In this document: piece by piece, positions 1 to 8,514 of the stretch
Position numbering within the stretch: position 1 is the first letter of the stretch
Layout of the letters: each line of letters starts with the position of its first letter
DNA from: Pseudomonadota bacterium
Lineage (GTDB): Bacteria > Pseudomonadota > Alphaproteobacteria > Rhizobiales > Aestuariivirgaceae
Direction: 5' to 3'
Length of the DNA stretch: 45,150 nt
Assembly (NCBI GenBank): GCA_963205315.1
Contig: CAUJIO010000048.1
Span: 1 to 45,150, forward strand
Made by a program: the position numbers and the translations under genes
Notes under the pieces: model-generated
Database searches by the model: none
Seen by the model: the letters and a program-made list of their open reading frames with translations, nothing else
What the model was told of the DNA's origin: nothing

Positions 1-613
1 GGCCGAATTGTGCGGCGACGCGGTCCGGCTCCAGCAGTGAAGAGGTGAGGTTGGCGTCAATGAACTTGAGGATCGCCCCGACCTTTGCCTCGCGCCCCCA
101 CTTCACCTCATGCGCGACGGAGGCCTGCACCGCCGCCGCCGTCATGGCGGCCAGACCGGGCGCCAGCGCACCCAGTTCCGCCGGTTCGATGCCCTCGGTG
201 CGCTCCGCCAGTGTCCGCAGCGCCGCCGCCAATACCGCACCCGGCAGCGTCGCCGCTGAGAATGTCACGGCATGCAGCAGGTGAAGGCTCGCCAGCCGCA
301 CCCTGATTCGCGGCAGCCAGAGAATGCAAATCTTGGTTGTAGTTAATAAATCGCAAACAAATTGTGTGTCTTTGGTCAGATCAAAGACAAACCCCTCTCC
401 TGCGGCACATTTCTCACCGCCTACTCCCGCTCCGATCTGGAGACTTCCTTCGAGAAGCAAGCACACGCCGATGGCGTCGAGTCCCGGGCGATGTCCAGTG
501 CCGGTTTGCCGGTGCCAGGAAAGTCCGATTGTATAACAAAAGGTTAATCCACAGTTTCCGGTGTCGTGGACATGTGAAAGATCGCTGGGTGCAAGAGTGG
601 ACGTGAGAGACAC
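1..613 (-). CDS. AraC-family transcriptional regulator, partial (C-terminus outside window)
   Basis: Reading leftwards from 613, about 204 codons are open and run off the window edge. The first part resembles the cupin-like ligand-binding domain of AraC regulators (for example GVCLLLEGSLQIGAG, then GEGFVFDL). The last part, KVGAILKFIDANLTSSLLEP followed by DRVAAQFG, is the first helix-turn-helix of an AraC DNA-binding domain. The second HTH must lie beyond base 1. The start is uncertain: the frame opens after a TGA at 680-682 and contains no ATG upstream of the ligand-binding domain. I chose GTG at 611-613, preceded by GGCGAG. That makes the protein roughly 45 residues shorter at its N-terminus than relatives usually are, so it may use a rare start or be N-terminally eroded. 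It is divergent from the Hint-protein gene and could regulate it (inference). Confidence 0.72.
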   Translation of the reverse strand, partial: MSLTSTLAPSDLSHVHDTGNCGLTFCYTIGLSWHRQTGTGHRPGLDAIGVCLLLEGSLQIGAGVGGEKCAAGEGFVFDLTKDTQFVCDLLTTTKICILWLPRIRVRLASLHLLHAVTFSAATLPGAVLAAALRTLAERTEGIEPAELGALAPGLAAMTAAAVQASVAHEVKWGREAKVGAILKFIDANLTSSLLEPDRVAAQFG

Positions 614-801
614 CTCGCCGATCGAGTTCCAGGATTTAATCCAGCTTGGTCCTTGGTCAACGAGGCGGGGAATGGTTGCTCACATCCAAATTCTGTGCAT
701 TTCATCTCATACTATCAGCATAGTGTTGCAAAATCACTTACAACTCTTGAGCGTATAACATTGTAGACGTATGGAGTGGTCATCATAAATCAGGAGCGAT
801 C

Positions 802-1704
802 ATGGCCAACTTCGCATTCACCTATAGTGCCCCAGATGCAAACGGAATCGTCACGGTTACCGTGACGCGCACCGGCGGCAGGGGCAAAGAGCCCGTCACT
901 ATCGCAACGTCAGGCACCGCAACCAATGGCGCCGACTATTCGATCTCGCCGACGACGCTGTCCTTTGGCACCAATTCAAACGTGCTGACCTTCACGCTCG
1001 ACATGTCGGCAGATGGCATCACGGAGAGCCCCGAAACAGTCACCTTCTCGTTGACGGGCGCCAAGGGCACCCCGACTTACTCGACGAACACCTTCACCAT
1101 CACCGATGCCATCGAGTGCTTCATGCCGGGCACGATGATCCTCACGCCGTCGGGCGAAGTGGCCGTCGAGACCCTGAAGATCGGCGATCTCGTCATGACC
1201 CATGATGGCCGCAGCGAACCTGTCCGCTGGATGGGCCGCCACACCGTCTCGACCGTCTTCGCCGACAAGCTGAAGACCCTTCCGGTCCGCATCAAGGCCG
1301 GCGCTCTGGATGACAATGTCCCGTCGCGCGACCTGCTGGTTTCGCCCGGCCATGCCATCCTCGTCGATGGCGCGCTGGTGCAGGCTGCTGCCCTCATCAA
1401 TGGATCCTCGATCATCCAGGAAACCGATGTGCCGCAGGTCTTCACCTATCACCATGTCGAATTGGCCGACCATTCGCTGATCGTCGCCGAGAACACCCCG
1501 GCTGAAACCTTCGTCGACAACGTCGAACGCGCCCGCTTCGACAATGCCGCAGAATATGCCGAGCTCTATCCGGATGCAGCCCCGATCGCCGAAATGGATC
1601 TGCCGCTTGCCATGTCGCAGCGCCAGGTGGCCACCGCCACCCGCCGACGTCTCGGCCAGCGCGGCGTCGCTCTCTATGGCAAGGCTCTCGCCATCGCCGG
1701 CTGA
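802..1704 (+). CDS. Calx-beta-like / Hint domain protein, probably secreted
   Basis: This 300-residue protein has a beta-rich N-terminal part (residues 1-103) whose GADYSIS...ESPETVTFSLTGA pattern is that of Calx-beta calcium-binding domains. It is followed by a Hint (Hedgehog/intein) domain of the bacterial Hint_2 kind, about residues 104-240. The Hint start is marked by Cys106 in ECFMPGTMILTPSGE, then KIGDLVMTHDG. The block-B-like His164 is in SPGHAI, and HHVELADHSLIVAE closes the domain. There is no C-terminal His-Asn plus nucleophile, so this is not a splicing intein; any activity would be N-terminal thioester chemistry or autocleavage (inference). No Sec signal peptide is visible, consistent with type I secretion. 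AGGAGCG sits just upstream of ATG802. A strong terminator follows the gene, so it is probably monocistronic. Confidence 0.85.
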   Translation: MANFAFTYSAPDANGIVTVTVTRTGGRGKEPVTIATSGTATNGADYSISPTTLSFGTNSNVLTFTLDMSADGITESPETVTFSLTGAKGTPTYSTNTFTITDAIECFMPGTMILTPSGEVAVETLKIGDLVMTHDGRSEPVRWMGRHTVSTVFADKLKTLPVRIKAGALDDNVPSRDLLVSPGHAILVDGALVQAAALINGSSIIQETDVPQVFTYHHVELADHSLIVAENTPAETFVDNVERARFDNAAEYAELYPDAAPIAEMDLPLAMSQRQVATATRRRLGQRGVALYGKALAIAG

Positions 1705-1727
1705 GCCACGCCACAAGACCTGAATAC

Positions 1728-1763
1728 AAACCGCGGTCAGTTTCATCTGGCCGCGGTTTTTTG
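1728..1763 (+). terminator. Rho-independent terminator after the Hint gene
   Basis: The inverted repeat AAACCGCGG / CCGCGGTTT (1728-1736 and 1751-1759) has a 14-base loop and ends in a run of six T. It lies 24 bases past the stop codon. Confidence 0.85.
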
Positions 1764-1823
1764 TCTTGCAGTACGGATGCGACCTGTCGCACCAGTTGAG
1801 CGCGGAACACGCAGGGGCGATTC

Positions 1824-4421
1824 GTGCAGCGGCAAGACGACATGACACTCGAGACGGCACTGAAGCGGGGCGGTCTCGCCCGTGAGGGCCAGCGTCACGA
1901 AGAGGCGCTGCACGCCTATCAGACCGCCAGCCGCCTGTCGGCGGACTCGCCGGTCATTCGTGTGGAATGTGCTCATCAACTCTGGCTTCTGGGCCGCCAT
2001 GATGAAGCCGAGGCAATCTACAGGGAACTCGCAGGTCTCATACCCGGCAATGCCCGCGTTCATCGTGGACTGGGCCTCGCCAGTGCGAGCCGCGGCGCGA
2101 TTGAGAACGCAGTCCGGCACTATCGCACCGCCATCGCTCTTGCGCCGGAGATAAGCTGGATCGCTACGGAGTTCCTCGACCTGCTGCGCCGGGCCGGCAA
2201 ACGTCAGGACGTTGCGGAATTTTGCGATGAGCTTGAAAGCCGGTCTCCGTCCAGCCCCCTGCCGTGGATCGAGCGTGCCAGGTTGGCGCGTGAAGACGGG
2301 AACTTACAAGAGGCGAGGCAGCTTCTGGTCACCGCACTTCAGCGCGACCCCGCATCGCTCCAGGCGCTGATGATGCTGGCGGTCGAAGAGAAGGCAACAG
2401 GAAATATCGCGGATGCTCTGGCACTCTGCGGCCGGATCCAGGCACGCGATCCCGCCAATACGACGGCCTGCCTGATCGAGTCTGCCATCCACCGCGAGGC
2501 CGAACGCTATCGTGAGGCCGAGGCCGTGATTGAGAAGGGCCTTGCGCGCAACGGTCAGTCAGTCGATCTGCATCTGGCACAGGCCCGCATCAAACGCGCC
2601 ATGGGGGAGACGAAGGCGGCCCTTGAAATTCTCGGCCGCTTGAAGGAGTCCAATCCCAGGAACCCCGCGGTTCTGCAGTTGCTTGCGGCACTCGAGATTG
2701 ACAGCGGCAACACGGACGAAGCGGCCCGCCACACCGGCCTGCTGATGCAGATGCATCCGGACAATCCGCAGCCGGCGATCCAATTGGCACGGCATCATTT
2801 GGCGCAGCGCCGGACGGAGGAGGCGCGTGAGCTATTGTCGGCCAGTCTCGGCAGAGCCGCCGCCCAGGTGCCAGCACTCGTCGAACTCGCAGAGCTGGAG
2901 AGCGGGTCAGGCAATGACACCCGCGCATTGGAACTTGCCCGCGCCGCCGCCGCACTCGGCCCGGACGACATGCAGGCCCATTTCCTCGTCAGCCGCCTGC
3001 TGTTCGACGCCGGCCGGTCGACGGAAGCAATTCGGCATCTGTCCGATCACCGTGAACTCCTCGGCCAAAATCCGAACTTCTACGCGCGCCTCGGACAGTG
3101 TGAGCAGCTCACCGGACAGTATGCGCTTTGCCTGGAACATCTCGACGAGGGCCGTGAGAAATTTCCGGCGCATTTCGGCATCCTCGCCCAATGGGCATCC
3201 TGTGCCATGCGCTGCGGCCAGTTCGGCGCCGTTCGGGCGGCACTCGATCGGTTTCAGCCACAAACCCCCGGCGAGATCCGCCATCACGCCATGACCATGG
3301 CCCATCTTCTCAAGGCCGAAGGTCAATTCGCCGAAGCCTTCGCCATCCAGCTCAAGCTGTGTGAGGAGAGCAACGCGCCGCCCTATGTGAGCGCCGAAGC
3401 GGCGCGGACCGCCATACCGCTGCTTGAACCTGCTGCCGCGCGCCGGCTGCTTCAGGCCTATGCAACGAAGACGATGGCTGATCCGGCCTCGCCCCATCGC
3501 AAGATCGTGCCGTCGCACCTTCTTGTGGGCCAGATCGCCACCGAGTTCCTGCTTGATGCGGAAGCGTTGCAGGCCGCCATCGCGGCGCGCGCGCAACCGG
3601 AAGCCATGCGTATCGCTGCCTTGCTCAACGTCGTTGAAAACTTCGCGGAGACGACCAGCGGGGCCATCGCGCTCTGTGTCGAATTGCGCCGCCTCGGCGC
3701 ATTCGATTCTCCGTCGCGGCCGGCATCTGCGGTGGATGACGCGATCCCCCGCAACATCTTTCAGTTCTGGGATAGCGAAGATGTCCCACAGAACATCAAG
3801 GCCTATTGCGCCACCTGGCAAGCGATGAACCCGGGCTACGGCTATCGCCTGTTCAATCGCCACTCCGCGGCGGATTATCTTGGCAGGCATGCCTCGGTCC
3901 GGGTGCAGGCCGCCTTCCGCCGTGTCCGTTCTGCCGCCGGCAAGGCCGATATCTTTCGCCTCGCCGTTCTGGAACATGAAGGTGGAATCTATTGCGATGC
4001 CGATGACCGCTGCCTCGCACCTCTTGATTCGCTGCTCGGCACCGGCACCATGTTCGTTGCCCATCAGGAAGACATTGGATCGATCGGCAATAATTTTCTG
4101 GCGGCCGTGCCTCATCACCCTGTCATCGCGCACGCGCTTGAAAATGCCGTGGCGGGGATCATGGCAGGCGCCAATGACACGATCTGGCTGTCGACGGGGC
4201 CTGGACAGCTGACTCGCTCTTTCGCCGTCACCCTTGCTGCACAAGGCGCGAGATGGCGGTCATGGCTGTCCCGCACGCGAATCATGTGGTGGACGGAACT
4301 TTCTGCCATCTGCGCGCAGCAATGTTTCGCGGCCTATAAGAATACCGCGGCACATTGGTCACGGCCGAGTGCTCCGGCGGCAAAGCCGCGCCCGGCCCTA
4401 CCGGACAACAGGGCGGGCTGA
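1824..4421 (+). CDS. TPR-repeat protein with C-terminal GT32-type glycosyltransferase domain
   Basis: The 865-residue protein has two parts. Residues about 1-600 are tandem tetratricopeptide repeats, with recurring A..L...P.....L..LA spacing. Residues about 640-800 are a sugar-transferase domain of the GT32 (OCH1-like, DXD) family: it begins IPRNIFQFWDSEDVP, has GKADIFRLAVLEHEGGIY and then the metal-binding CDADD at about 724-728, and later the TGPG motif. The start is GTG 1824, preceded by CAGGGGCG; ATG 1842 is an alternative with a weaker ribosome site. No signal peptide or membrane segment is seen, so it is probably cytoplasmic. TPR fusions of this kind occur in protein glycosyltransferases, where the TPR part binds the acceptor, so a role in modifying one of the neighbouring exported proteins is plausible (inference). 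Confidence 0.85.
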   Translation: MQRQDDMTLETALKRGGLAREGQRHEEALHAYQTASRLSADSPVIRVECAHQLWLLGRHDEAEAIYRELAGLIPGNARVHRGLGLASASRGAIENAVRHYRTAIALAPEISWIATEFLDLLRRAGKRQDVAEFCDELESRSPSSPLPWIERARLAREDGNLQEARQLLVTALQRDPASLQALMMLAVEEKATGNIADALALCGRIQARDPANTTACLIESAIHREAERYREAEAVIEKGLARNGQSVDLHLAQARIKRAMGETKAALEILGRLKESNPRNPAVLQLLAALEIDSGNTDEAARHTGLLMQMHPDNPQPAIQLARHHLAQRRTEEARELLSASLGRAAAQVPALVELAELESGSGNDTRALELARAAAALGPDDMQAHFLVSRLLFDAGRSTEAIRHLSDHRELLGQNPNFYARLGQCEQLTGQYALCLEHLDEGREKFPAHFGILAQWASCAMRCGQFGAVRAALDRFQPQTPGEIRHHAMTMAHLLKAEGQFAEAFAIQLKLCEESNAPPYVSAEAARTAIPLLEPAAARRLLQAYATKTMADPASPHRKIVPSHLLVGQIATEFLLDAEALQAAIAARAQPEAMRIAALLNVVENFAETTSGAIALCVELRRLGAFDSPSRPASAVDDAIPRNIFQFWDSEDVPQNIKAYCATWQAMNPGYGYRLFNRHSAADYLGRHASVRVQAAFRRVRSAAGKADIFRLAVLEHEGGIYCDADDRCLAPLDSLLGTGTMFVAHQEDIGSIGNNFLAAVPHHPVIAHALENAVAGIMAGANDTIWLSTGPGQLTRSFAVTLAAQGARWRSWLSRTRIMWWTELSAICAQQCFAAYKNTAAHWSRPSAPAAKPRPALPDNRAG

Positions 4422-4943
4422 AGGTTCGCCGCGCCGGGCGGCTGTCTTGCATCTGAAATTATCCCGAACTGCCGGCAGAGGCATGTCTGACCCCTGTGCT
4501 GCGGCTTTCTCCACACGCACATGGTGATCACATTCGTGTGACAACCGTTACGGACAAGCAGTCCCAAAGCAAAAAAATTTACGGAGTATTAGTAAAATAA
4601 GACGCATGTTTGCATCACCGTGACTGCAGAACCGGCAAAAGCGCCGGAAATATCGGCAGCATCCGCCCGCGATCGAGGTATCTGCGGACGGAACACGCAG
4701 AGAGTCTGAACATGACTCTCATTCTTCCTGATTCATTTAAGGATTCTTAATCAGTCCAGTGTGTAATCGCGTTGATGATTACGCGGCGGAATGAGAGTCA
4801 CGTCTGGGTTGTAAATGATTTGTACAGGATGACCGGAGTTTAAACCTATAACTTGGTCGTTCTGCGTGAAGTAAGTTTACGTTTCAGGCATATTTCGGTG
4901 CGAGACTGAGGCAACATAGTCGGCACGTATTAGGAGAGTAAGG
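4422..4943. other. 522-base intergenic region, AT-richer, with inverted repeats
   Basis: No convincing gene is present. The stretch is clearly lower in GC than its neighbours. It holds a small hairpin (CCGGC...GCCGG near 4632-4647), a CTGATT...AATCAG inverted repeat (4729-4753), a GTAATC...GATTAC inverted repeat (4763-4782) and a widely spaced 12-base perfect inverted repeat listed separately. It probably holds the promoter and control sites of the RTX gene that follows. No clear -35/-10 pair could be fixed by eye. Confidence 0.6.
4713..4800. repeat. Perfect 12-base inverted repeat upstream of the RTX gene
   Basis: TGACTCTCATTC at 4713-4724 and its exact reverse complement GAATGAGAGTCA at 4789-4800 are separated by 64 bases. 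With one mismatch the arms extend to 14. The spacing of about 76 bases centre to centre is near seven helical turns, which fits two operator half-sites bridged by a DNA loop or two independent copies of one binding site (inference). Confidence 0.6.
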
Positions 4944-5357
4944 GTGGCAACGAATATCGGAACATCGGGGAACGACAAGATTATCGGCAAGAACTTCGCC
5001 GAAATGTTGTTCGGTAAGGCTGGGAACGACAGGCTCATCGGCAAGTCGGGTGATGACATCATCACTGGCGGCAAGGGCAACGACGTGATGTCCGGCGGCG
5101 GCGGCGCTGACCGCTTCGTCTTCGGCAGGAAGGCAACCGGCAAGGATGTCATCACCGATTTCGACGTCACCAAGGATATCCTGCAGATTCCGAAGGGTCT
5201 CAACAGCATCAATTCTGCCAAGGATGTGCTCAAGCACGCTGTGCAGAAGGGGTCGGATGTGATCATCGATCTCGGCCATGACAACACCATCAAGCTGAAG
5301 AACGTCGACCTCGACGATCTCAAGAGCCATCCCGGCGATCACTTCGACATCGTTTGA
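4944..5357 (+). CDS. Small RTX (haemolysin-type calcium-binding repeat) protein
   Basis: This 137-residue acidic protein starts at GTG 4944 behind a good AGGAGAG site. Residues about 6-60 contain glycine-aspartate nonapeptides of the GGxGxDxUx type (TSGNDKIIG, KAGNDRLIG, KSGDDIITG, GKGNDVMSG, GGGADRFVF). The remainder, with ITDFDVTKDILQIP and a hydrophobic C-terminal end (FDIV), matches the region after RTX repeats that carries the type I secretion signal. RTX repeats fold on binding calcium outside the cell. No N-terminal signal peptide is present. It is a likely cargo of the ABC/HlyD exporter at 11.4-14.6 kb (inference). It has the same MAT-I-TSGND opening as the larger RTX protein at 33.3-34.7 kb. 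A terminator follows directly. Confidence 0.88.
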   Translation: MATNIGTSGNDKIIGKNFAEMLFGKAGNDRLIGKSGDDIITGGKGNDVMSGGGGADRFVFGRKATGKDVITDFDVTKDILQIPKGLNSINSAKDVLKHAVQKGSDVIIDLGHDNTIKLKNVDLDDLKSHPGDHFDIV

Positions 5358-5376
5358 TCCCGTATGAACAGGAAAG

Positions 5377-5408
5377 GCAGGCGGCTTCCGCCTGCTTTTC
5401 TTTTTTTT
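5377..5408 (+). terminator. Rho-independent terminator after the small RTX gene
   Basis: GCAGGCGG (5377-5384), loop CTT, CCGCCTGC (5388-5395), then TTTTCTTTTTTTT. This is a very stable hairpin with a long T tract, 19 bases past the stop. Confidence 0.92.
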
Positions 5409-5454
5409 GCGGTTATGCCACGGTGCCGCATCACGACACTGTTCCGGATAACCG

Positions 5455-6048
5455 ATGCTGATTGGCCATATCGACGCATTTGAACGCGGCAAGCTCTACG
5501 GCTGGGCCTACAATCCGGACGATGCCGGCGAACACCTGCAAATTCACGTTCATTGTGGCGATGAAGTTGTTGCCGATGGCCTCGCGAAACTGCCGCGCCG
5601 CGATTTGCCGGATGCCGGCATAGGCAGTGGCGACCATGCGTTCGAACTGGTCCTGCCGCCGCGAATCAAGTCCGTCGACGATATCGTCGTCACCGCCCGG
5701 TCTTCCCGGCATGGCGACATCGTGTTGCCGATGATCGAGAAGACCAATCAGCAGCTCAACACTGTGCTACAGATCTATTCCTCGCGCTACAACGCTGCCC
5801 TGAAACAATTGAAATCCGAAATCGACGATGTTGTCGTCGAGGTGGGCACCCTGCGCCACGCCACGCCGGCGGTGCGGGCGGGTATGCAGTCGGATGTCGA
5901 GGACCGCCTGGCCAGTCTGGAGAAGCGCATCGACAGCATGGAGATCTTCCTCGTCAGGATCGACGAGACGCTGCTCAGGTTGACGGTGCAGCAGAAGCAC
6001 CGGCGCACATGGAGCTTTTCGCGCATGTTCAAGCCGAGCAATGGCTAA
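5455..6048 (+). CDS. Uncharacterised GW-domain and coiled-coil protein
   Basis: The 197-residue protein opens with a small beta-rich domain (about residues 1-90): IGHIDAFERGKLYGWAYNP, then a short strand pattern, ...LPRRDLPDAGIGSGDHAFEL. Similar modules precede glycosyltransferase domains in other proteins and are seen in two neighbours (9.3-11.4 kb and 14.8-17.9 kb). Residues about 95-185 are a predicted coiled coil (heptads around LNTVLQIYSSRYN and DRLASLEKRIDSMEIFLVRI). There is no signal peptide or membrane helix, and no enzymatic motif. Its stop overlaps the start of the next gene by 8 bases (ATGGCTAA), so it is translationally coupled to a GT4 glycosyltransferase and may be its partner or scaffold (inference). 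No strong Shine-Dalgarno is seen before ATG 5455. Confidence 0.75.
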   Translation: MLIGHIDAFERGKLYGWAYNPDDAGEHLQIHVHCGDEVVADGLAKLPRRDLPDAGIGSGDHAFELVLPPRIKSVDDIVVTARSSRHGDIVLPMIEKTNQQLNTVLQIYSSRYNAALKQLKSEIDDVVVEVGTLRHATPAVRAGMQSDVEDRLASLEKRIDSMEIFLVRIDETLLRLTVQQKHRRTWSFSRMFKPSNG

Positions 6049-7285
6049 CATTCTATTCGTTCATGCGAATTTCCCCGGCCAGTTCCTGTGGCTGGCCCGC
6101 GAGTTGGCGAGAGATCCCGCCCACGTAATCAAGGCTCTTTCCGCGGCCAACGCCGATACACGCCTGAACGAACGCGTCGATGGAATTGAAGTGCTGCATT
6201 ATGGCGCCGAGGTGACGCTCGACCGGCCTGCGCAACACATCCTGAGCCACACGGAAACCTTCATCCGCAACGCCGCAAGCCTTGCCCTGCAGGCCGATGC
6301 CTTGAAGCGCGGCGGCTTCTATCCCGATGTCATCTACACGCACACCGGCTGGGGTGTTGGCGCCTTCCTGCACAATGTGTTTCCCAGCGCCAAACAGATC
6401 AAATACTGCGAGTGGTATTACAACCGGCCGGAGACCGGCATCCGCTTCCTGCGCAAGGACCAGCAGGTCGAGCGCATCATCGCCGACGACCTGCTGAATC
6501 TGCCGCTTCTGGCCGAGCTCTCCCATGCCGACCGGCTGATCGCTCCCACCGAATGGCAGCGCCAACAGTTTCCGCCGGCCTACCGCGACCAGATCACAGT
6601 TATTCCCGATGGCCTCGATCCCACCCTGTTCGAGCGGCCCCTCCAGCCATCGTTCCTGCTTGACGATGGCCGCAGGCTGACGCGGGACGACAGGATTGTG
6701 ACCTATGTGGCACGCGGTGCAGACATGTTTCGCGGCTTCGAGACTTTCGTGCAAGCGATTGCGCGGCTTCAAACGCAGTTCAAGGACTTTCACTGTCTCA
6801 TCGCCTGCGATACCAAGTCCTACTATGGCCCTGGTCACGGCACCGAGGATCACTTCCGCGATGTGATGCAGGCCACCGCGCTCGATCCGCAGCGCGTGCA
6901 TTTTCTCGGCACCATCGACAGGCAGCGCTATCTCGGCTTGCTGCGCGTCTCCACTGTGCATGTCTATCTGACGGTTCCATTCGTCCTGTCATGGTCGATG
7001 CTGGAAGCCATGGCGGCGGGCTGCATCGTCGTCGCCTCGGATACGCCCCCGGTGGCCGAGTTCATCACCGCCGGCGTCAACGGTCATCTCGTCGACTTCT
7101 TTGATGCGGATGCCTTGAGTGACGGCCTTGCCTGCGCCCTCAATGAATCCGGATCGGCCACGGCCATGCGTGAAGCGGCCCGCGACAGCGTGCTCCGGCG
7201 CTGGGGCATGGACATTGCCATGGAGGCTCACAAGGACCTTCTGCGCGGACTGGATCTTATGCCCGCCAGCGCTCAGGTCGCATAG
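6041..7285 (+). CDS. GT4-family glycosyltransferase
   Basis: The 414-residue enzyme has the two-Rossmann-fold (GT-B) layout of family 4. The N-terminal half starts NILFVHANFPGQFLWLAREL. An inter-domain VIPDGLDPTLFER appears near residue 190. The C-terminal nucleotide-sugar site is LSWSMLEAMAAGCIVVASDT followed by PPVAEFI near residues 310-335, with the conserved Glu of the EX7E-like motif. It would transfer a sugar from a nucleotide donor to a glycan or protein at the cytoplasmic face; donor and acceptor cannot be read from the sequence. Its start overlaps the preceding coiled-coil gene. Its 3' end overlaps the convergent minus-strand GT4 gene by 13 bases. Confidence 0.9.
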   Translation: MANILFVHANFPGQFLWLARELARDPAHVIKALSAANADTRLNERVDGIEVLHYGAEVTLDRPAQHILSHTETFIRNAASLALQADALKRGGFYPDVIYTHTGWGVGAFLHNVFPSAKQIKYCEWYYNRPETGIRFLRKDQQVERIIADDLLNLPLLAELSHADRLIAPTEWQRQQFPPAYRDQITVIPDGLDPTLFERPLQPSFLLDDGRRLTRDDRIVTYVARGADMFRGFETFVQAIARLQTQFKDFHCLIACDTKSYYGPGHGTEDHFRDVMQATALDPQRVHFLGTIDRQRYLGLLRVSTVHVYLTVPFVLSWSMLEAMAAGCIVVASDTPPVAEFITAGVNGHLVDFFDADALSDGLACALNESGSATAMREAARDSVLRRWGMDIAMEAHKDLLRGLDLMPASAQVA

Positions 7286-8514
7286 ATCTCCGCATAGTCC
7301 GCCGCGAACTCCGCCATGCTGCGCAACGTTGCCCTCTCGACCGTCTGACGCGACATCGCCGCCGCCATGCTTTTCTGCATGGCATCCGCCAGCGCCGCCG
7401 GATGCGAGGCCTCGGCCAGGACCCCGGTGCCGTAACGGTTCAGGATTTCCGCCGCGCCGCCATGCGGGTAGGAAATGATCCGGCGGCCGTGATGCAGCGC
7501 CTCGTAGATCACCAGCGGCGCGTTTTCCCACCACAGCGAAGGAAAGACCACGCAATCGGCATCGGCCATGCGCTGCGCCAGATCATCCTGATCATAGCGG
7601 CCCATGAATTGCAGCTTGTCACCCAGTCTCGCCTTGCCCCTGGCGATTTTTTCATCGAGCGCGGCATCGGTGAACAGTTGCGAGCCGTGCACCTGCATCG
7701 TGAAATGATCAGCGCCGCGATCCAGCAGCATTGCCGCTGCCTCAAGCAGGTCGCCGATGCCCTTCACCAGCGACAGATTGCCGAAATAGGCAAAGCGCAT
7801 CGGTCCATCGCCGGCTGGCCGTTCAGCCACGGCCGATTGGGGCCCGACATACGTATTCTCCACCAGGCTGACCGGCGGGCAGCCGTCGAGATTGGCCTCG
7901 ATCATGCGGCGCAAGAACATCGACGGTGCCACGACCCTGTCGGCCAGTGCGATGGTACGGCCGATGTCAAGTGACCGCATGCGGAAATCCTCTGCTCCCA
8001 CCGTGGGGATGCAGGCCATGCAGGCGCTGAGGCTCGGGCCCCGGCAGCGTTCACGCGTGTGATACTTGTAGAGCTGGCCGTTGTTGGCGCAGATCAGATA
8101 ATAGTCATGCAGCGTCACGACGATGCGGGCCCGCGGCAGCACCTGCCGCGTGAGATGGATGGCTTCGAGACCGAAGTTCAACACATGATGAAAATGCACG
8201 ACGTCGGGCCGGATGGTCGCCAGCGAATTGGCAAACTCCCGCAGGCTGCCGAAGTAGTCCTGCTGCTCAAGGCGGAAGCGCAGGAAGTCGTCGACATGAA
8301 TCACCGCCTCGCGCTGGTCGTCTGACAGCGCAATCATCCGCGTGCCGGGATGACTGGCCCTCACGCTGGACTCTGCGGCGCCCAGATACCAGCAGTCCTG
8401 CTCCTGGGAGCGCCAGTATCGGTGCAGCGCCAGCGCGACCATTTCCGTGCCGCCCGGATGAAACGCCGTGTGCCCGTGGGCCACCTGCAGCACCCTGGGG
8501 ATCGCAGCACTCAT
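7273..8514 (-). CDS. GT4-family glycosyltransferase, last gene of the secretion/glycosylation operon
   Basis: The 413-residue GT-B glycosyltransferase has an N-terminal VLQVAHGHTAFHPGGTEMV, the typical glycine-rich loop of GT4 enzymes. Mid-protein it has RFAYFGNLSLVKGIGDLLEA, and near residue 330 the donor-binding region WWENAPLVIYEALHHGRRII then SYPHGGAAEIL. The reading frame is open further upstream, but ATG 8514 is the right start: the conserved domain begins there and it overlaps the stop of the methyltransferase gene as ATGA. A Cys cluster, CRGPSLSACMACI, lies in the N-terminal half and could bind metal (speculative). Substrate unknown. Confidence 0.9.
   Translation of the reverse strand: MSAAIPRVLQVAHGHTAFHPGGTEMVALALHRYWRSQEQDCWYLGAAESSVRASHPGTRMIALSDDQREAVIHVDDFLRFRLEQQDYFGSLREFANSLATIRPDVVHFHHVLNFGLEAIHLTRQVLPRARIVVTLHDYYLICANNGQLYKYHTRERCRGPSLSACMACIPTVGAEDFRMRSLDIGRTIALADRVVAPSMFLRRMIEANLDGCPPVSLVENTYVGPQSAVAERPAGDGPMRFAYFGNLSLVKGIGDLLEAAAMLLDRGADHFTMQVHGSQLFTDAALDEKIARGKARLGDKLQFMGRYDQDDLAQRMADADCVVFPSLWWENAPLVIYEALHHGRRIISYPHGGAAEILNRYGTGVLAEASHPAALADAMQKSMAAAMSRQTVERATLRSMAEFAADYAEIYAT

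Noticed and set aside
802-1704. Intein
   Set aside because: No C-terminal His-Asn plus Cys/Ser/Thr and no host extein domain; a Hint_2-type domain is the better call.
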